64,000 nt of DNA from Nonomuraea spiralis (GCF_014648435.1 NZ_BMRC01000001.1:630481-694480); one strand, 5' to 3'. Counted from the stretch's first letter, positions 1 to 9,778 are shown. The notes: a model not told the origin generated them from the sequence alone. Numbers and translations: made by a program.

Positions 1-166
1 CCTGCACGCTCATCCCCGGTACGGCGCGAAGCAGCGCCAGGATGTCGGCGGACCGGGCCAGGGCGGCCGGAGCCGGCCCGGTCAGCACCATGGTGAGGGT
101 GATCGCCAGGGTCACGGCTCGGCGCATCATGCGTGACGTACCTGGATGAGGGCCAACCTTGGTCAT
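1..166 (-). CDS. Secreted protein, N-terminal fragment (runs off the left edge)
   Basis: Only the first 55 codons lie in the window. The start at 166 is preceded by AAAGGA about 8 nt upstream. The protein opens MTKVGPHPGTSRMMRR and continues with a hydrophobic stretch (AVTLAITLTMVLTGPAPAALA), which looks like a Sec signal peptide with an Ala-x-Ala cleavage site, so export is likely. A second start at 130 would give a shorter signal peptide. The mature part seen (RSADILALLRAVPGMSVQ) is too short to place in a family. It lies downstream of the sensor kinase on the same strand, with a 136-bp gap, so co-transcription is possible but not shown. Confidence 0.6.
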   Translation of the reverse strand, partial: MTKVGPHPGTSRMMRRAVTLAITLTMVLTGPAPAALARSADILALLRAVPGMSVQ

Positions 167-302
167 GTCGGCGTCCTTTCACGGAGGAAGTCCGGCATTC
201 ACCGTAAGAACCGCCGACGAGATCACGAATGCGTGACCATCCACGCTTTATGCGCCGGCGTCTCACCGGCTCATGTCAGCGCTTCGGCCCCGACCACCTC
301 GA

Positions 303-1910
303 TCACGCCGCCTGCCTGGTGGGCAGCAGAACGGTCAGCAGCCAGCCGCCGTCACCGTCGGGACCGGCGCTCAGCGTGCCGCCGAGCGCGTGGGCGCGTT
401 CGCGCATGCCCCGCAGCCCCTGCCCGGAGGAGGGCAGGCCGAGCACGGCGGCGGGCGGGCGGCCGTTGTGCACCTCGATGGCCAGTCCGTCGGGGGACGA
501 GGTGAGACGTACCCGCACGTCGGTGCCCGGGCCCGCGTGTTTGAGCACGTTGGTGAGACCTTCCTGGACGATCCTGGCGGCCGTGGCGCGGGCGACGAGA
601 GGGGCCTGCTCCACCTCGGGGCCGACGTCGAGCTCGACGATCAGCCCCGCCGCGCTCATACGCTCTGCCGACTGGCGCATCACGGCGGCCGGGTCGGTCA
701 GCAGACCGGGCTGCTTGCCGGGGTCGCGCAGCAGGTCGAGCAGGCCGCGCAGGTCTTCGAGCACCTGGTGGCCGGTGTCGCGGATGTCGGTCAGCACCTG
801 GGTGGAGGGGCCGTCGGGGTCGGCGTAGCGGGCGGCGCCGGCCCGCAGGACCATGGCGCCTACGTGGTGGGCGACGATGTCGTGCATCTCGCGGGCGATG
901 CTCTCGCGCTCGGCCAGCTGGTCGGCGCGTACTTGGGCCAGGGCGAGCCGGCGCGACTCCCGCAGGCGCAGCCGTTCCGCCTCGCCGGCGGCCTGCCGGG
1001 CTTGCAGGTAGCGGCCGATCGCCACGGGAGCCACGACCAGCGTCATCAGCACCAGGACGCGCGTCGGCTGGACCGCCGCGGCCGGCCCGACGATGCCCAT
1101 CGCGGCGGTGAAGACGGCGATGACGAGAACGGTGACCAGATAGACGACGAACGTCCAGAACCAGGAAGCCACGCGCATCGCGAACACGCCGACGGAGATG
1201 AGGACGAGCATGACACAGGTGCTCGTCGCGGCCTCGAAGTACTGGCCGGCCAGCAACATGAGGACGACCTGCAACACGAACACCAGCCCCGGCAGGCGCC
1301 GCGCGACGCCGAGTGACAGGCCCGCGAGCACTGCCAGCGACCCGATGGCCCAGACGGGCCCACCGGCGGCGGGCCAGTCCGTCCAGGTGTCCAGGACGGT
1401 CAGGGTGAGCCCGCCACCGGCCATCAGCACGTCGAGGGTGACGTCGCGCTCGGGGAGTCGTCCGGCCGGGCCGCGCAGGTAACCACCGATGAGAACGGGC
1501 AGCACGACGGCTCCGACGCAGTACAACCAGGCGTTGACGGTGAAGGGGTGGCCGGGATCGGCGAGGTTGACACCGGTGACCACCGCGCTGAGCACGGCCG
1601 TACCGAGCACGACGAGTGCACGCGCCCGGTGGGCGACGACCCCGAGGGCCGCGATGAGCAGCATCTGCACGGTGTTGACCGTGAACGCGCCGATCTGATC
1701 GGTGAGTATGAGCAGCCCCGACAGGTAACCGACCACCGGCACCGGCCACCGCCGTACGAACCCCATGGGAACCCCGGCGAGCACGGAGAACGCGGCACAG
1801 ATCACCACAGGCGCGGAGGGGGTCCCCCAGGTGTGCCAGGTGGTCAGGACGTCGAAGCCGATGGCGGCCAAGATCAGCAGAGCATCCAGAACCGGACCGC
1901 GCCATCGCAT
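303..1910 (-). CDS. Sensor histidine kinase, NarL/DesK class (HisKA_3), orphan
   Basis: A 535-residue membrane histidine kinase. Residues about 8-145 and 160-300 each hold four or so membrane segments, so the sensor region looks like two consecutive membrane bundles joined by a short charged linker. The dimerisation/phosphoacceptor motif RESIAREMHDIVAHH places the phosphorylated His at residue 343. The HATPase domain follows, with an N box (ARIVQEGLTNVLKHA) and a G box (GLRGMRERA). Kinases of this class normally phosphorylate a LuxR-type response regulator, but none is adjacent, so the partner is unknown. The ATG at 1910 has no Shine-Dalgarno but a TAGCGT hexamer ends 6 nt before it, so a leaderless transcript is plausible. 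A TCCTCC-CCAA-GGAGGA inverted repeat lies just upstream at 1945-1960. Confidence 0.9.
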   Translation of the reverse strand: MRWRGPVLDALLILAAIGFDVLTTWHTWGTPSAPVVICAAFSVLAGVPMGFVRRWPVPVVGYLSGLLILTDQIGAFTVNTVQMLLIAALGVVAHRARALVVLGTAVLSAVVTGVNLADPGHPFTVNAWLYCVGAVVLPVLIGGYLRGPAGRLPERDVTLDVLMAGGGLTLTVLDTWTDWPAAGGPVWAIGSLAVLAGLSLGVARRLPGLVFVLQVVLMLLAGQYFEAATSTCVMLVLISVGVFAMRVASWFWTFVVYLVTVLVIAVFTAAMGIVGPAAAVQPTRVLVLMTLVVAPVAIGRYLQARQAAGEAERLRLRESRRLALAQVRADQLAERESIAREMHDIVAHHVGAMVLRAGAARYADPDGPSTQVLTDIRDTGHQVLEDLRGLLDLLRDPGKQPGLLTDPAAVMRQSAERMSAAGLIVELDVGPEVEQAPLVARATAARIVQEGLTNVLKHAGPGTDVRVRLTSSPDGLAIEVHNGRPPAAVLGLPSSGQGLRGMRERAHALGGTLSAGPDGDGGWLLTVLLPTRQAA

Positions 1911-2046
1911 GCGCCAACGCTATCCAGGCCCTCTCGAAGATCGATCCTCCCCAAGGAGGAACCCCTCTCCTCCTAATGGCCACCGAAGCGGATGCCGTGC
2001 CGACCAACCGGCCGGCTGGTCACCCCGTCGGACGGTCAAGCACTCC

Positions 2047-2081
2047 TTGACCATCCGTGCTCGTCAGGTGATTCTTGACGG
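2047..2081 (+). promoter_or_regulatory. Promoter of the 2082 gene, leaderless
   Basis: TTGACC at 2047-2052, a 17-bp spacer, and GATTCT at 2070-2075; six bases later the ATG begins. The -35 box is also the right arm of a perfect inverted repeat (GTCAAG, five bases, CTTGAC), which could be an operator. Confidence 0.5.
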
Positions 2082-2819
2082 ATGATCGACAAGGGCACTG
2101 CCTGCTCCAGGGCCGCGCTGGCCCGGCTGGCCGTCACCTCCGAGGCAGCCGATGCCGCCAGGGGCTACCGCGCGCTGGCCGCCGACGGGGACCACAGCGA
2201 CCACCAGCCCGGCGATCTGGTCGCCGCCGCCCATCGGCTGTTCGAGCAGGCCCGCGACATCCTGCGGGACGCCGTCGTCTGCGAGCGGCTGGCCGGCACC
2301 TCCTGGCAGACGATCGGCGAGGCGCACGGCGAGATCAGCAAGCAGGCCGCGCACGAACGTCACGGACCGGCCGACGCGGACTTCAGGCGCCGGGCCCTGC
2401 TGGCCTGGCTGATCCCTGACCGTGCCCACGCCTACCTCGGCCCCCTGGCCGACCCGGCGCAGGTCCTGGCCCTGCTGAGCCTACGGCTGCAGCCGCCCCA
2501 GACGGGCCTGCGACTGGCGGCGCACGAGTCCCAGCCCGTCCCTCCGGGCTATCCGGCCATGACCACCACCGAGCAGGCCGGGCTCATCGCCGAGGCCGCC
2601 GACCTGCTCACGAGAACCGGTCCCCGCAGGGGCGCCGAACTGACACCCGCCGAACAGCGCGACGCCGAGCTCGGTCTGGCCCGGCGCAGGGTGGAGATGT
2701 ACGAGGTCCTGCACGCCGAACACCCCGACGACACCGACACGGCGGACATGCTTACCGGCGCCCGCACCCGCCTGGCCACCCTGGAGGACGCCGACCGCGC
2801 CACCCACCACAAACCATGA
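2082..2819 (+). CDS. Hypothetical protein with a helix-turn-helix-like segment
   Basis: A 245-residue soluble protein with no signal peptide or membrane segment. Residues about 74-95 (GTSWQTIGEAHGEISKQAAHE) match the pattern of a sigma-like or short helix-turn-helix (W-x-x-IG-x-x-x-G-x-S-x-QAAHER) seen in many small actinobacterial proteins; the rest is Ala/Arg-rich helical sequence without a recognised fold. The C-terminal part (from about residue 165) is rich in Glu and Arg and probably forms long helices. It is a single-gene unit facing away from the sensor kinase. DNA binding is only an inference from the short motif. No function is assigned. Confidence 0.7.
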   Translation: MIDKGTACSRAALARLAVTSEAADAARGYRALAADGDHSDHQPGDLVAAAHRLFEQARDILRDAVVCERLAGTSWQTIGEAHGEISKQAAHERHGPADADFRRRALLAWLIPDRAHAYLGPLADPAQVLALLSLRLQPPQTGLRLAAHESQPVPPGYPAMTTTEQAGLIAEAADLLTRTGPRRGAELTPAEQRDAELGLARRRVEMYEVLHAEHPDDTDTADMLTGARTRLATLEDADRATHHKP

Positions 2820-2972
2820 CCGCAGAAGGACGAGCCTGCGCAATCCGTAACCCAGCGGCCGGAGGTCACCGAGCCCCACGCCGCCGCCCCTACCCCCGCC
2901 TCCGCAGAAGGTAGAGACCGCCGCCGAGGCGTCCGTCTTGCGGGCGTTCAGCACCCGTCCGCATGGCTCGAT

Positions 2973-3335
2973 CTACATATCAGGTTTAATCATGACTCCG
3001 TCTGTCCGTATTCTTGGCAGAAGAGCGGCTATTTCTTCGGATTCGAGAATGTCTCGTATGACGTCGACCATCGACTCGACCCCCGCATCTCGTACGACGA
3101 TCAGGTCGGGGGCGCACCAATACCTGCCTGCCAGGCTTTCGCCAGACTTTTCATGGCGGCTCAGGAGGCGGCCAACTTCTCCGTACGTCATCATGAGCGC
3201 GCTGTACCTCGCTCCGGACGGCAGCGTGATGATGGCGTCACCGACTTCCAGCAGCGACGGATCAGAATCGCCATCCAAGAGAATGTCTATCGTGAAGCCT
3301 GCTTCGGTTCGCGAGAAATAGGAACTGTCATCCAT
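2973..3335 (-). CDS. Hypothetical acidic protein, atypical composition
   Basis: A 120-residue acidic protein, unrecognised. It starts at 3335 with AGGA 9 nt upstream. The coding sequence has many A/T-ending codons (att, gat, tct, aat), unlike its GC-rich neighbours, which suggests recent acquisition. The predicted secondary structure is mixed alpha/beta with no membrane segment. Small acidic proteins of this size in actinomycetes are often immunity or accessory proteins, but nothing in the sequence proves this. It sits between an unrelated hypothetical and the DNA ligase gene. Confidence 0.65.
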   Translation of the reverse strand: MDDSSYFSRTEAGFTIDILLDGDSDPSLLEVGDAIITLPSGARYSALMMTYGEVGRLLSRHEKSGESLAGRYWCAPDLIVVRDAGVESMVDVIRDILESEEIAALLPRIRTDGVMIKPDM

Positions 3336-3434
3336 GGATTATCCTGTCGGCGGAGGCGTGACGGCAGCTCAGGTAAATTCAGAAAGCGGCCACGTGGTTA
3401 TCCCGTGACCGCTCTCTATGATCGGAAATTCCGC

Positions 3435-5513
3435 CTACAAGTACGCGGTGATCTGGGCGGCGAAGTCGTCGCAGGTGAGGATGGGGACGCCGAGTGCCTC
3501 GGCCTTGGCTCGTTTGGAGCCTGCGCTTTCGCCCGTCACCAGGAAACTGGTCTTGGCCGAAACGCTGGAGGACGCCCGGCCGCCCGCTCGCTCGATGAGT
3601 TCGTTCATCTCGTTGCGGGTCAGGGCTTCGAGCTTTCCGGTCATCGAGCCGGAGACGACGATGGACAGGCCGGCGAGCGGTAGCAGGGTTTCGGTGGGGG
3701 CGGTGGCGGCTTCGTCGTCCGGGGCGCTGGGGGTGAAGCCGGGCTCGGTCATGTTGACCCCGGCCAGGACGAGCTTGTCGATGAGCGGGCCGACCTCGAT
3801 CAGCTCGGCCACCACGACCGGCGCCTTCTCCGGGCCGATGCCCTCGACCGCCTGGATCGCCTCGGCGTCGGCCGCGCGGATGGCCTCCATCGTGCCGAAG
3901 TGGCGGGCGATGCGGCGACTCATCGACCGGCCGGTGCCGCGTACGCCGAGCGCGGCGAACACCCGGCTCAGCGGCCTGCCCTTGACCTGCTCGAACGCCG
4001 CCAGAAGATTGTCGGTGCTGGTCTCGCCCATGCGCTCCAGGCCGAGCAACTGCTCGCGGGTCAGGAAGAACAGGTCGGCGAAGTCGGCGATCAGGCCGCC
4101 GTCGAGCATCTGCTTGATGCGGTTCTCGGCCAGGCCCTCGATGTCGAGCTGGTCGCGGCCGGCGGCGTAGACGATGGAGGCGATCGCCTGGCAGTCGCGG
4201 CCGCGCACGCACCGCCACCGCTCCTGCGAGCGGTCGATGGCGTCGCCGCAGATCGGGCAGACCTGCGGGATCGGGATCGGTCGTTCCTCACCGGTGCGCA
4301 GGTGGACCACCGGGGACTCCACACGCGGGATCACGTCGCCCGCCTTGTAGACGACCACGCTGTCGCCCAGCATCAGGCCGCGCCGGGTGATGTCGGCGAC
4401 GTTGTGGAGGGTGGCGTAGGTGACGACGCTGCCGTCGAGCTCGACCGGCTCCAGCACGGCGCGCGGGGCGATGACCCCGGTGCGGCCGGTGTTCCACTCG
4501 ACGCCGATCAGCTTGGTGATCTTCTCGGTCGCGGGCAGCTTGTAGGCGATCGCCCAGCGCGGCGCGCGCGAGCTGAATCCGGCCTCGGCCTGGTCGGAGG
4601 CCAGGTCACATTTGATCACGATGCCGTCGATGCCGAACGGCAGCTCGGCGCGGGCCGCGGCGATCTCGCCGACGCGTTCCTGCACCCGCTCCAGCGTGTC
4701 GGTGACGATGCCGGCGACCGCGGTGACGGCGGTGGTCTGCACACCCTGCCCGGCCACCCATTCCATGACCTGGCTGTGCGGCAGCTCGCGCAGGCGCGTC
4801 GCGAGGTCGGAATCGTCGCCGGGGGCGGGCAGCGCGCCGTAGCCGAAGAACGTCAGCTCGCACACGTAGGGCCGGTCCTGGGCGCGCAGCGTGCCGGCGG
4901 CGGCGCTGCGCGGGTTGGCGAACGTGGTGCCGTCGTGCGCCGAACGCTTGGCGCACGCCTCCTCGAACTGCGACGTCGTCATCATGACCTCGCCGCGCAG
5001 CTCGACGGTGACCGGCTCGGCCAGCCGCTCGGGCAGGCCGACGATGGTGCCGACGGCATGGGAGACGTCCTCACCCGCCGTGCCGTCGCCGCGGGTGACG
5101 AGCTGGGCCAGCCGGCCGCCGCGGTAGCGGGCGGAGATGGCCAGGCCGTCGAGCTTGGGCTCGACGCTCCACGCGGTGACCGGGCGGCCGAGCCTGCGCT
5201 CGACCGAGGCGGCCCAGTCGGCGAGCTGCTCGGCGCCGAACACGTTGTCGAGGCTGAGCATCGGCACGGTGTGCGGCACGTCGCCCACGACCGCGCCGCC
5301 CGCCACCTTGCCCGTCGGCGAGGTCGGCAGCACCTGCTCGGGATGGGCCTCCTCGTACGCCTGGATGCCGCGAACGAGCCGGTCGTAGGCGTCGTCGTCG
5401 AGGGTGGAGGTGCCGTCGGCGTAGTAGGCGGCGGCGGAGTCCACGGCCAGTTGCACGGCCTCGGCGTAGGCCGTCTCGTCGGCGAGGGCGGTGTAGGGAG
5501 GGGCGTCGCTCAT
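3435..5513 (-). CDS. ligA: NAD-dependent DNA ligase
   Basis: A 692-residue NAD+-dependent DNA ligase, which seals nicks using NAD+ as the AMP donor. Domains in order: Ia domain, adenylation domain with the active-site lysine in EPKLDG (K120), OB fold, a four-Cys zinc finger (CPIC ... C ... C, about residues 408-430), helix-hairpin-helix region, and a C-terminal BRCT domain. The ATG at 5513 gives the usual length; the reading frame stays open to 5606, but that would start inside the upstream gene's terminator. The sequence has KLDG in place of the commoner KIDG and diverges through the OB fold. It is not beside gatCAB genes, so it may be a second, accessory ligase. That is inference; activity as a ligase is well supported. 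Confidence 0.9.
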   Translation of the reverse strand: MSDAPPYTALADETAYAEAVQLAVDSAAAYYADGTSTLDDDAYDRLVRGIQAYEEAHPEQVLPTSPTGKVAGGAVVGDVPHTVPMLSLDNVFGAEQLADWAASVERRLGRPVTAWSVEPKLDGLAISARYRGGRLAQLVTRGDGTAGEDVSHAVGTIVGLPERLAEPVTVELRGEVMMTTSQFEEACAKRSAHDGTTFANPRSAAAGTLRAQDRPYVCELTFFGYGALPAPGDDSDLATRLRELPHSQVMEWVAGQGVQTTAVTAVAGIVTDTLERVQERVGEIAAARAELPFGIDGIVIKCDLASDQAEAGFSSRAPRWAIAYKLPATEKITKLIGVEWNTGRTGVIAPRAVLEPVELDGSVVTYATLHNVADITRRGLMLGDSVVVYKAGDVIPRVESPVVHLRTGEERPIPIPQVCPICGDAIDRSQERWRCVRGRDCQAIASIVYAAGRDQLDIEGLAENRIKQMLDGGLIADFADLFFLTREQLLGLERMGETSTDNLLAAFEQVKGRPLSRVFAALGVRGTGRSMSRRIARHFGTMEAIRAADAEAIQAVEGIGPEKAPVVVAELIEVGPLIDKLVLAGVNMTEPGFTPSAPDDEAATAPTETLLPLAGLSIVVSGSMTGKLEALTRNEMNELIERAGGRASSSVSAKTSFLVTGESAGSKRAKAEALGVPILTCDDFAAQITAYL

Positions 5514-5606
5514 AGTCACATCATGCCGGGCGGCACCGACAGTTTCGGCCCTTGACCAGGGCTCGGGACCGTCGCCGCGGAGTCGCCGGAGGTGACGCTC
5601 CGCCAT

Positions 5607-5636
5607 CCCCCCGGCCCGCCGCGGCGGGCCGGGGGG
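5607..5636 (-). terminator. Terminator of the AfsR-like gene: 30-bp perfect palindrome
   Basis: Fifteen bases and their exact reverse complement (C6GGC3GCCG and its complement), placed 3 nt after the stop codon at 5640-5642. There is no T-tract, as is common in actinomycetes. It separates the AfsR-like gene from the ligase gene on the same strand. Confidence 0.8.
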
Positions 5637-5639
5637 CGG

Positions 5640-8600
5640 TTACGAGGTGAGGGTGATCTCGGCCAGCTCGCGGAAGTCCCGGCGCTGCCCGTCGAGAGTC
5701 GCCTCGGCGTACCGGGTCTCGCCGAGGCGGTCGCGTGTCTCCGCGCGGATGCGCTCGGCGTCCGGCTGCGAACGGTCGGACGTGCCGCGTACGCCGTCGC
5801 TCGCCGCGACCAGCCGGGCGGCCTGCTCGTACTCGCCCTGGCGCAACGCGAGGTCGGCGACGCCGATCAGCACGTCGGCGATCATCGGCGGGAACATGTG
5901 CTCCATGGCCGCGTCCAACGCCTCGGCCCGGTAGGTACGGGACAAAGCGAGGTCGTCGGTGAGGTAACCCTTCAGGTCCATGACCCTGGCTTGGACGGAA
6001 CCGGCCCGCTCCAGGTGGTCCATCTTCGCCCGCACCGTGGCCAGGTGCTCGTACGCCTGGGCCGGCTCACCGCGCCAGCGCGCGAGGTGGGCCTGCGCGA
6101 AGGCCAGCTCGGCGAGCGAGTCGGGCCAGACGATCCCGTCGGCGTGCCGCTGCGCCTCCGCCATGGCCGAGGCGCAGGACCGTTCGTCGCCGAGCACCCA
6201 GTAGAGCTGCGCCTGCCGCGCGCGGACGCCGACCACGTCCTCGGTCGCGCCCACCTCGGTGAGCACGACGGCCGCCTCCTCGTAGTGGTCGCAGGCGCGG
6301 GCGAACTCGCCGCGCATGGCGAGCCGGTCGGCCAGGAAGGTCAGCGCCAGGGAGATGCCCATCCGGTCGCCCAGCACGCGGAATTCGGCCAGGGCGGTCT
6401 CGCTGTCGGCGTCGACGCCGGTCTCGTCGGCGCTGAGCGTCAGCCGGAACCGGCCGCGGGTGAGCCTGGCCTGCGCGCGCACCCACGGGTCGCCGCTGGT
6501 GATCAGCGGCTCGACCGTGGGCAGGAACGCCGTCGGGCCCGCCAGCGTACGCTCCAGCAGCCCGGCGAAGCCGAGCAGGGGGTGGCGGGACCCGCTGCGC
6601 TCGGTCAGCCGATGGGCCTCCTGGATCCACTCCCGTGCCTGGTACTGGTCGCCGCCGACCCCCGACGTCACGAACATGGCCACCATCAGGCACGCCAGCG
6701 CTCGTACCTCGTCGGGCACCTCACCCTGGAGCGAGGCGGCCGCGATGCTCAGCTCCGCGCCCTCGGCGCGGTGGCCGCTGAGGAACCAGTAGTAGCCGGC
6801 GCCTCCGACCAGCCGCATCGCCTCGTGGGCCCGTCCTTCGGCGATCGCCCAGCGCACGGCCGAGATGACGTTGTCGTGCTCGGCGTCGAGCACGACAAGC
6901 CACTCGAGCTGCTCGGCCCGGCGCAGGTGCGGGTCGGCTGTCTCGGCCAGCTCGGTGAAGTACGCGAGATGCGCCCGCCGTGCCGCCTCGGCGTCCCCGG
7001 CCTCGTCGAGGCGGTGGGCGGCGTACTCCCTGATGGTGTTGAGCATGCGGTAGCGCGGCGTGCCCTCGCCGTCGGCGAGCAGCAGCGACTTCTCGGTCAA
7101 CGCGGTCAGCACGTCGAAGACCTGCTCCCCGGCGGACGCCTCGTCGCCGCACACCCGTTCGGCCGCGTCGAGGCTCGCCCCGCCGGAGAACACCGACATC
7201 CGGCGCAACACGCCGCGTTCGGCCTCGCTCAGCAGGTCCCAGCTCCAGTCGACGACCGCGCGCAGCGTCTTGTGCCGGGCGAGGGCCGTACGGCTGCCGC
7301 TGGTCAGCAGCCGGAAGCGGTCGTCGAGCCGGCGCGCGAGCTGGTCGACGGACATCGTGCGCAGCCGGGCCGCGGCCAGTTCGATCGCCAGCGGGATCCC
7401 GTCGAGCGCCCGGCAGATGCGCGCCATAGCCGCCAGCGTGTGGGCGTCGGCGCCGATGTCCTTGCGCACCAGGTCGGCGCGGTCGCGCAGCAGCCGTACG
7501 GCGGGCGACGCCCCGACCTCGGCGGGGGTGGCGCCCGGCGCGGGCAGCGCGAGCGGCTCGACCTGCCAGAGAACCTCGCCGGTGATGCCGAGCGGTTCGC
7601 GGCTGGTGGCCAGGATGCGCAGGCCGCGGCATTCCCCCAGAAGCCGGTCGGCGAAGGCGGCGGCGGCCTCGATCACGTGCTCGCAGTTGTCGAGGATCAG
7701 CAGGATCGAGCGCTCGCGGACCGCGGCGACGAGCCGGTCCATCGGGTCGCCGCCGCGCCCGCTCCCGAGCAGCGCCTGGTCGCGCAGGCCGATCGTGGTG
7801 AGGGCGGCCTGGGCCAGCTCGCCGCCGGCTCCGACCGCGGCCAGCTCGATCAGCCACGCGCCGTCCGGCAGTTCGGCCAGCATCGTACGGGCGGTCTCGG
7901 CGGCCAGCCTCGTCTTGCCGGAGCCGCCCGCCCCCGTCAGGGTGACCAGCCGGTGCCTGGCGGCCAGGGCGGCGACCGCGGCGACGTCGTCGTGCTCGCC
8001 GACGAAGGTCGTCAGCTCGGCACGCAGGTTGGTCCTGCGGGTGTCGGCCCGCTCCCCCAGCTCGCCGCGCAGCAGGGCGGTGTGCAGCGCCGACAGCTCG
8101 GCCGACGGATCGGCGCCCAGCTCGTCGGCGAGCCGTTCGCGGGTGCGCTGGTAGACGGTCAGCGCCTCGTTGCCGCGTCCGGCCTCGGCCAGCGCCCGCA
8201 TCAGCGCCGCCACGAGCCCCTCCCGCAGCGGGTACGTGGCCACCAGCCCGGTCAGCTCGCTGACCAGCTCCGCGCCGCGCCCGAGTCGGAGGTCGGCGTC
8301 GATGCGGTCGCCGAGGGCGGCGAGGTGGAGGTCGTCGAGGCGGGCGACCACGGCGTCGAACGTGTCGCTGTCCTGCAACGCGATGTCGGCCATGGGCGTG
8401 CCGCGCCACAGGGCCAGGGCCGAGTGCAGCAGGTCGGCCCTGGCGGCGGGCTCGGCGGCGCGGGCCTGGCCGACCAGGTGCTCGAACCGGCACACGTCGA
8501 CGGCGTCGGACGGCACGGCCAGCCGGTATCCGCCGGAGTCGGCCTCGATCACGCCCTCGGGCAGCACCCTGCGCAGCCTGGACACCAGCGCCTGGAGGGC

Positions 8601-8783
8601 GTTGACCTCGTCGGCGGGCGGGCGCTGCCCCCAGATCCAGTCGACCAGCCTCGCACGCGTGACGATCCGGCCCGGTTCGAGGGCGAGGGCGGCCAGCAAC
8701 GCGCGCAGCCGAACGCCGGGAACCTCGACCATGGCCCCTTGGGGGTTTCGGACCTCGAACGGCCCGAGCAATCCGACTCGCAC
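5640..8783 (-). CDS. AfsR/SARP-family transcriptional regulator
   Basis: A 1047-residue regulator. Residues 1-90 form an OmpR-type winged helix, 95-240 the bacterial transcriptional activation domain, and a P-loop NTPase of the NB-ARC/STAND class follows with Walker A GAGGSGKT at 284-291 and a Walker B LLILDNCEH near 360. The C-terminal 400 residues look like TPR-type helical repeats. Proteins of this layout act as activators of secondary-metabolism or stress genes. The GTG at 8783 is preceded by CACAAT and 6 nt, suggesting a leaderless transcript, although the dehydrogenase gene lies 95 bp upstream on the same strand. No biosynthetic cluster is in view, so the target is unknown. Confidence 0.88.
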   Translation of the reverse strand: MRVGLLGPFEVRNPQGAMVEVPGVRLRALLAALALEPGRIVTRARLVDWIWGQRPPADEVNALQALVSRLRRVLPEGVIEADSGGYRLAVPSDAVDVCRFEHLVGQARAAEPAARADLLHSALALWRGTPMADIALQDSDTFDAVVARLDDLHLAALGDRIDADLRLGRGAELVSELTGLVATYPLREGLVAALMRALAEAGRGNEALTVYQRTRERLADELGADPSAELSALHTALLRGELGERADTRRTNLRAELTTFVGEHDDVAAVAALAARHRLVTLTGAGGSGKTRLAAETARTMLAELPDGAWLIELAAVGAGGELAQAALTTIGLRDQALLGSGRGGDPMDRLVAAVRERSILLILDNCEHVIEAAAAFADRLLGECRGLRILATSREPLGITGEVLWQVEPLALPAPGATPAEVGASPAVRLLRDRADLVRKDIGADAHTLAAMARICRALDGIPLAIELAAARLRTMSVDQLARRLDDRFRLLTSGSRTALARHKTLRAVVDWSWDLLSEAERGVLRRMSVFSGGASLDAAERVCGDEASAGEQVFDVLTALTEKSLLLADGEGTPRYRMLNTIREYAAHRLDEAGDAEAARRAHLAYFTELAETADPHLRRAEQLEWLVVLDAEHDNVISAVRWAIAEGRAHEAMRLVGGAGYYWFLSGHRAEGAELSIAAASLQGEVPDEVRALACLMVAMFVTSGVGGDQYQAREWIQEAHRLTERSGSRHPLLGFAGLLERTLAGPTAFLPTVEPLITSGDPWVRAQARLTRGRFRLTLSADETGVDADSETALAEFRVLGDRMGISLALTFLADRLAMRGEFARACDHYEEAAVVLTEVGATEDVVGVRARQAQLYWVLGDERSCASAMAEAQRHADGIVWPDSLAELAFAQAHLARWRGEPAQAYEHLATVRAKMDHLERAGSVQARVMDLKGYLTDDLALSRTYRAEALDAAMEHMFPPMIADVLIGVADLALRQGEYEQAARLVAASDGVRGTSDRSQPDAERIRAETRDRLGETRYAEATLDGQRRDFRELAEITLTS

Positions 8784-8878
8784 ACGGCAATTGTGCCGGA
8801 ACTGCGGCGAAGCCCCGTCCATCTCCGCCGTCCGCCTGACGTCGCCGCAGGTCGGAAGGGGGGTCGGCGGGCGGGGGC

Positions 8879-9691
8879 TCAGCCCGCCGCCTTGCGGCTG
8901 AGGTGCTCCCATGCCTCGTACTCGGCGCGGCGGGCCTCGTCCATCTGCTTGACCAGGTCGTAGGACAGGCCGCCGACGATCAGCCGGCGCGGCGGGTCGG
9001 GCAGGTCGACCAGCTCCATAACGACGGGCGCGGCGTCGCTCGGCGGCGGTCCGGCGTCCTCGCCCCACATCGCGGCCAGCTCGGCCCGCAACCCGTCGTA
9101 GATCGGGTCGGGCTCGGTGGTCGTGGTGCCCAGCGTGAACAGGCCGGTGTCGTAGCCGCCCATCTGCAGGTTGGTGACCTTGATCCCGAACGGCTCGGCC
9201 TCCATGGCCAGCGCCTGGGTGATCGAGTCGAGCGCGGACTTGCCCGCCGCGTACAGGCCGACCGAGGCGACGCCGCCGCCCGCGCCCATCGAGGTGACCT
9301 GGAGGATGTGTCCCGACCCCTGGGCGCGCAGGTAGGGCAGCACGGCCTGGGTGACCCAGAGCGCGCCGAACAGGTTGACGTCGAAGTGGGCCCTGACCTG
9401 CTCCTCCGTGGCCTCCTCCAGCATGCCGAACAGCAGGCCGCCGGCGTTGTTGACCACGACGTCGAGCCGTCCGTACGCGGCCGCGGCCTTGTCCACGGCC
9501 TCCCGGACGGCGGCGCGGTCGGCGACGTCGAGTGGGAGCCGTACGAGGGCGCCCGGGTGCCGGGTCTCCAGCTCGGCCAGCGGCTCGACGTTCCGGGCGG
9601 CGGCGACGACGCGGTCGCCCCTGTCCAGGGCCGCCTCCGTGAACGCCCTGCCCAGACCCCGGGACGCACCCGTGATGAACCAAACGCGCAT
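8879..9691 (-). CDS. Short-chain dehydrogenase/reductase (SDR)
   Basis: A 270-residue classical SDR. The cofactor motif TGASRGLG is at residues 7-14, the NNAGG motif near 82, a Ser in the TSMGAGGG segment, and the YAAGK active-site pair follows. The A-R-N after strand 2 suggests NADP(H). The ATG at 9691 has GGAGG 10 nt upstream. The substrate is unknown. It is transcribed away from the adjacent TetR gene, across a 129-bp region with two copies of a TetR-type operator, so it is probably the repressed target of that regulator. Confidence 0.88.
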   Translation of the reverse strand: MRVWFITGASRGLGRAFTEAALDRGDRVVAAARNVEPLAELETRHPGALVRLPLDVADRAAVREAVDKAAAAYGRLDVVVNNAGGLLFGMLEEATEEQVRAHFDVNLFGALWVTQAVLPYLRAQGSGHILQVTSMGAGGGVASVGLYAAGKSALDSITQALAMEAEPFGIKVTNLQMGGYDTGLFTLGTTTTEPDPIYDGLRAELAAMWGEDAGPPPSDAAPVVMELVDLPDPPRRLIVGGLSYDLVKQMDEARRAEYEAWEHLSRKAAG

Positions 9692-9720
9692 GCGTTCTCG
9701 CCTCCTCAGCCAGCCAAGAC

Positions 9721-9735
9721 GAGACGGTTCGTCTC
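9721..9735. promoter_or_regulatory. Operator copy 1 for the TetR regulator
   Basis: GAGACG-GTT-CGTCTC, a perfect inverted repeat with 6-bp arms, located 30 bp upstream of the dehydrogenase start. The same core recurs in inverted orientation at 9779-9791. Confidence 0.65.
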
Positions 9736-9749
9736 GCCGTGTGCCTACA

Positions 9750-9763
9750 GTGTGCCGGCACAC
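9750..9763. repeat. 14-bp perfect palindrome between the two operators
   Basis: GTGTGCCGGCACAC lies midway between the two TetR-type operators. It could be a third protein-binding site or a DNA structural element; its role is unknown. Confidence 0.4.
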
Positions 9764-9778
9764 CCGGTCGACTTGTCA

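Noticed and set aside
5514..5606. N-terminal extension of the DNA ligase to 5606
   Set aside because: It would start at the base of the upstream gene's terminator, adds non-family sequence, and the 5513 ATG gives the usual ligase start.
5592..8963. A 1123-codon open frame on the + strand opposite the AfsR-like gene
   Set aside because: It is the antisense shadow of a GC-rich gene: composition is His/Gly/Arg/Gln-rich with no domains, while the opposite strand encodes a full AfsR-type protein.
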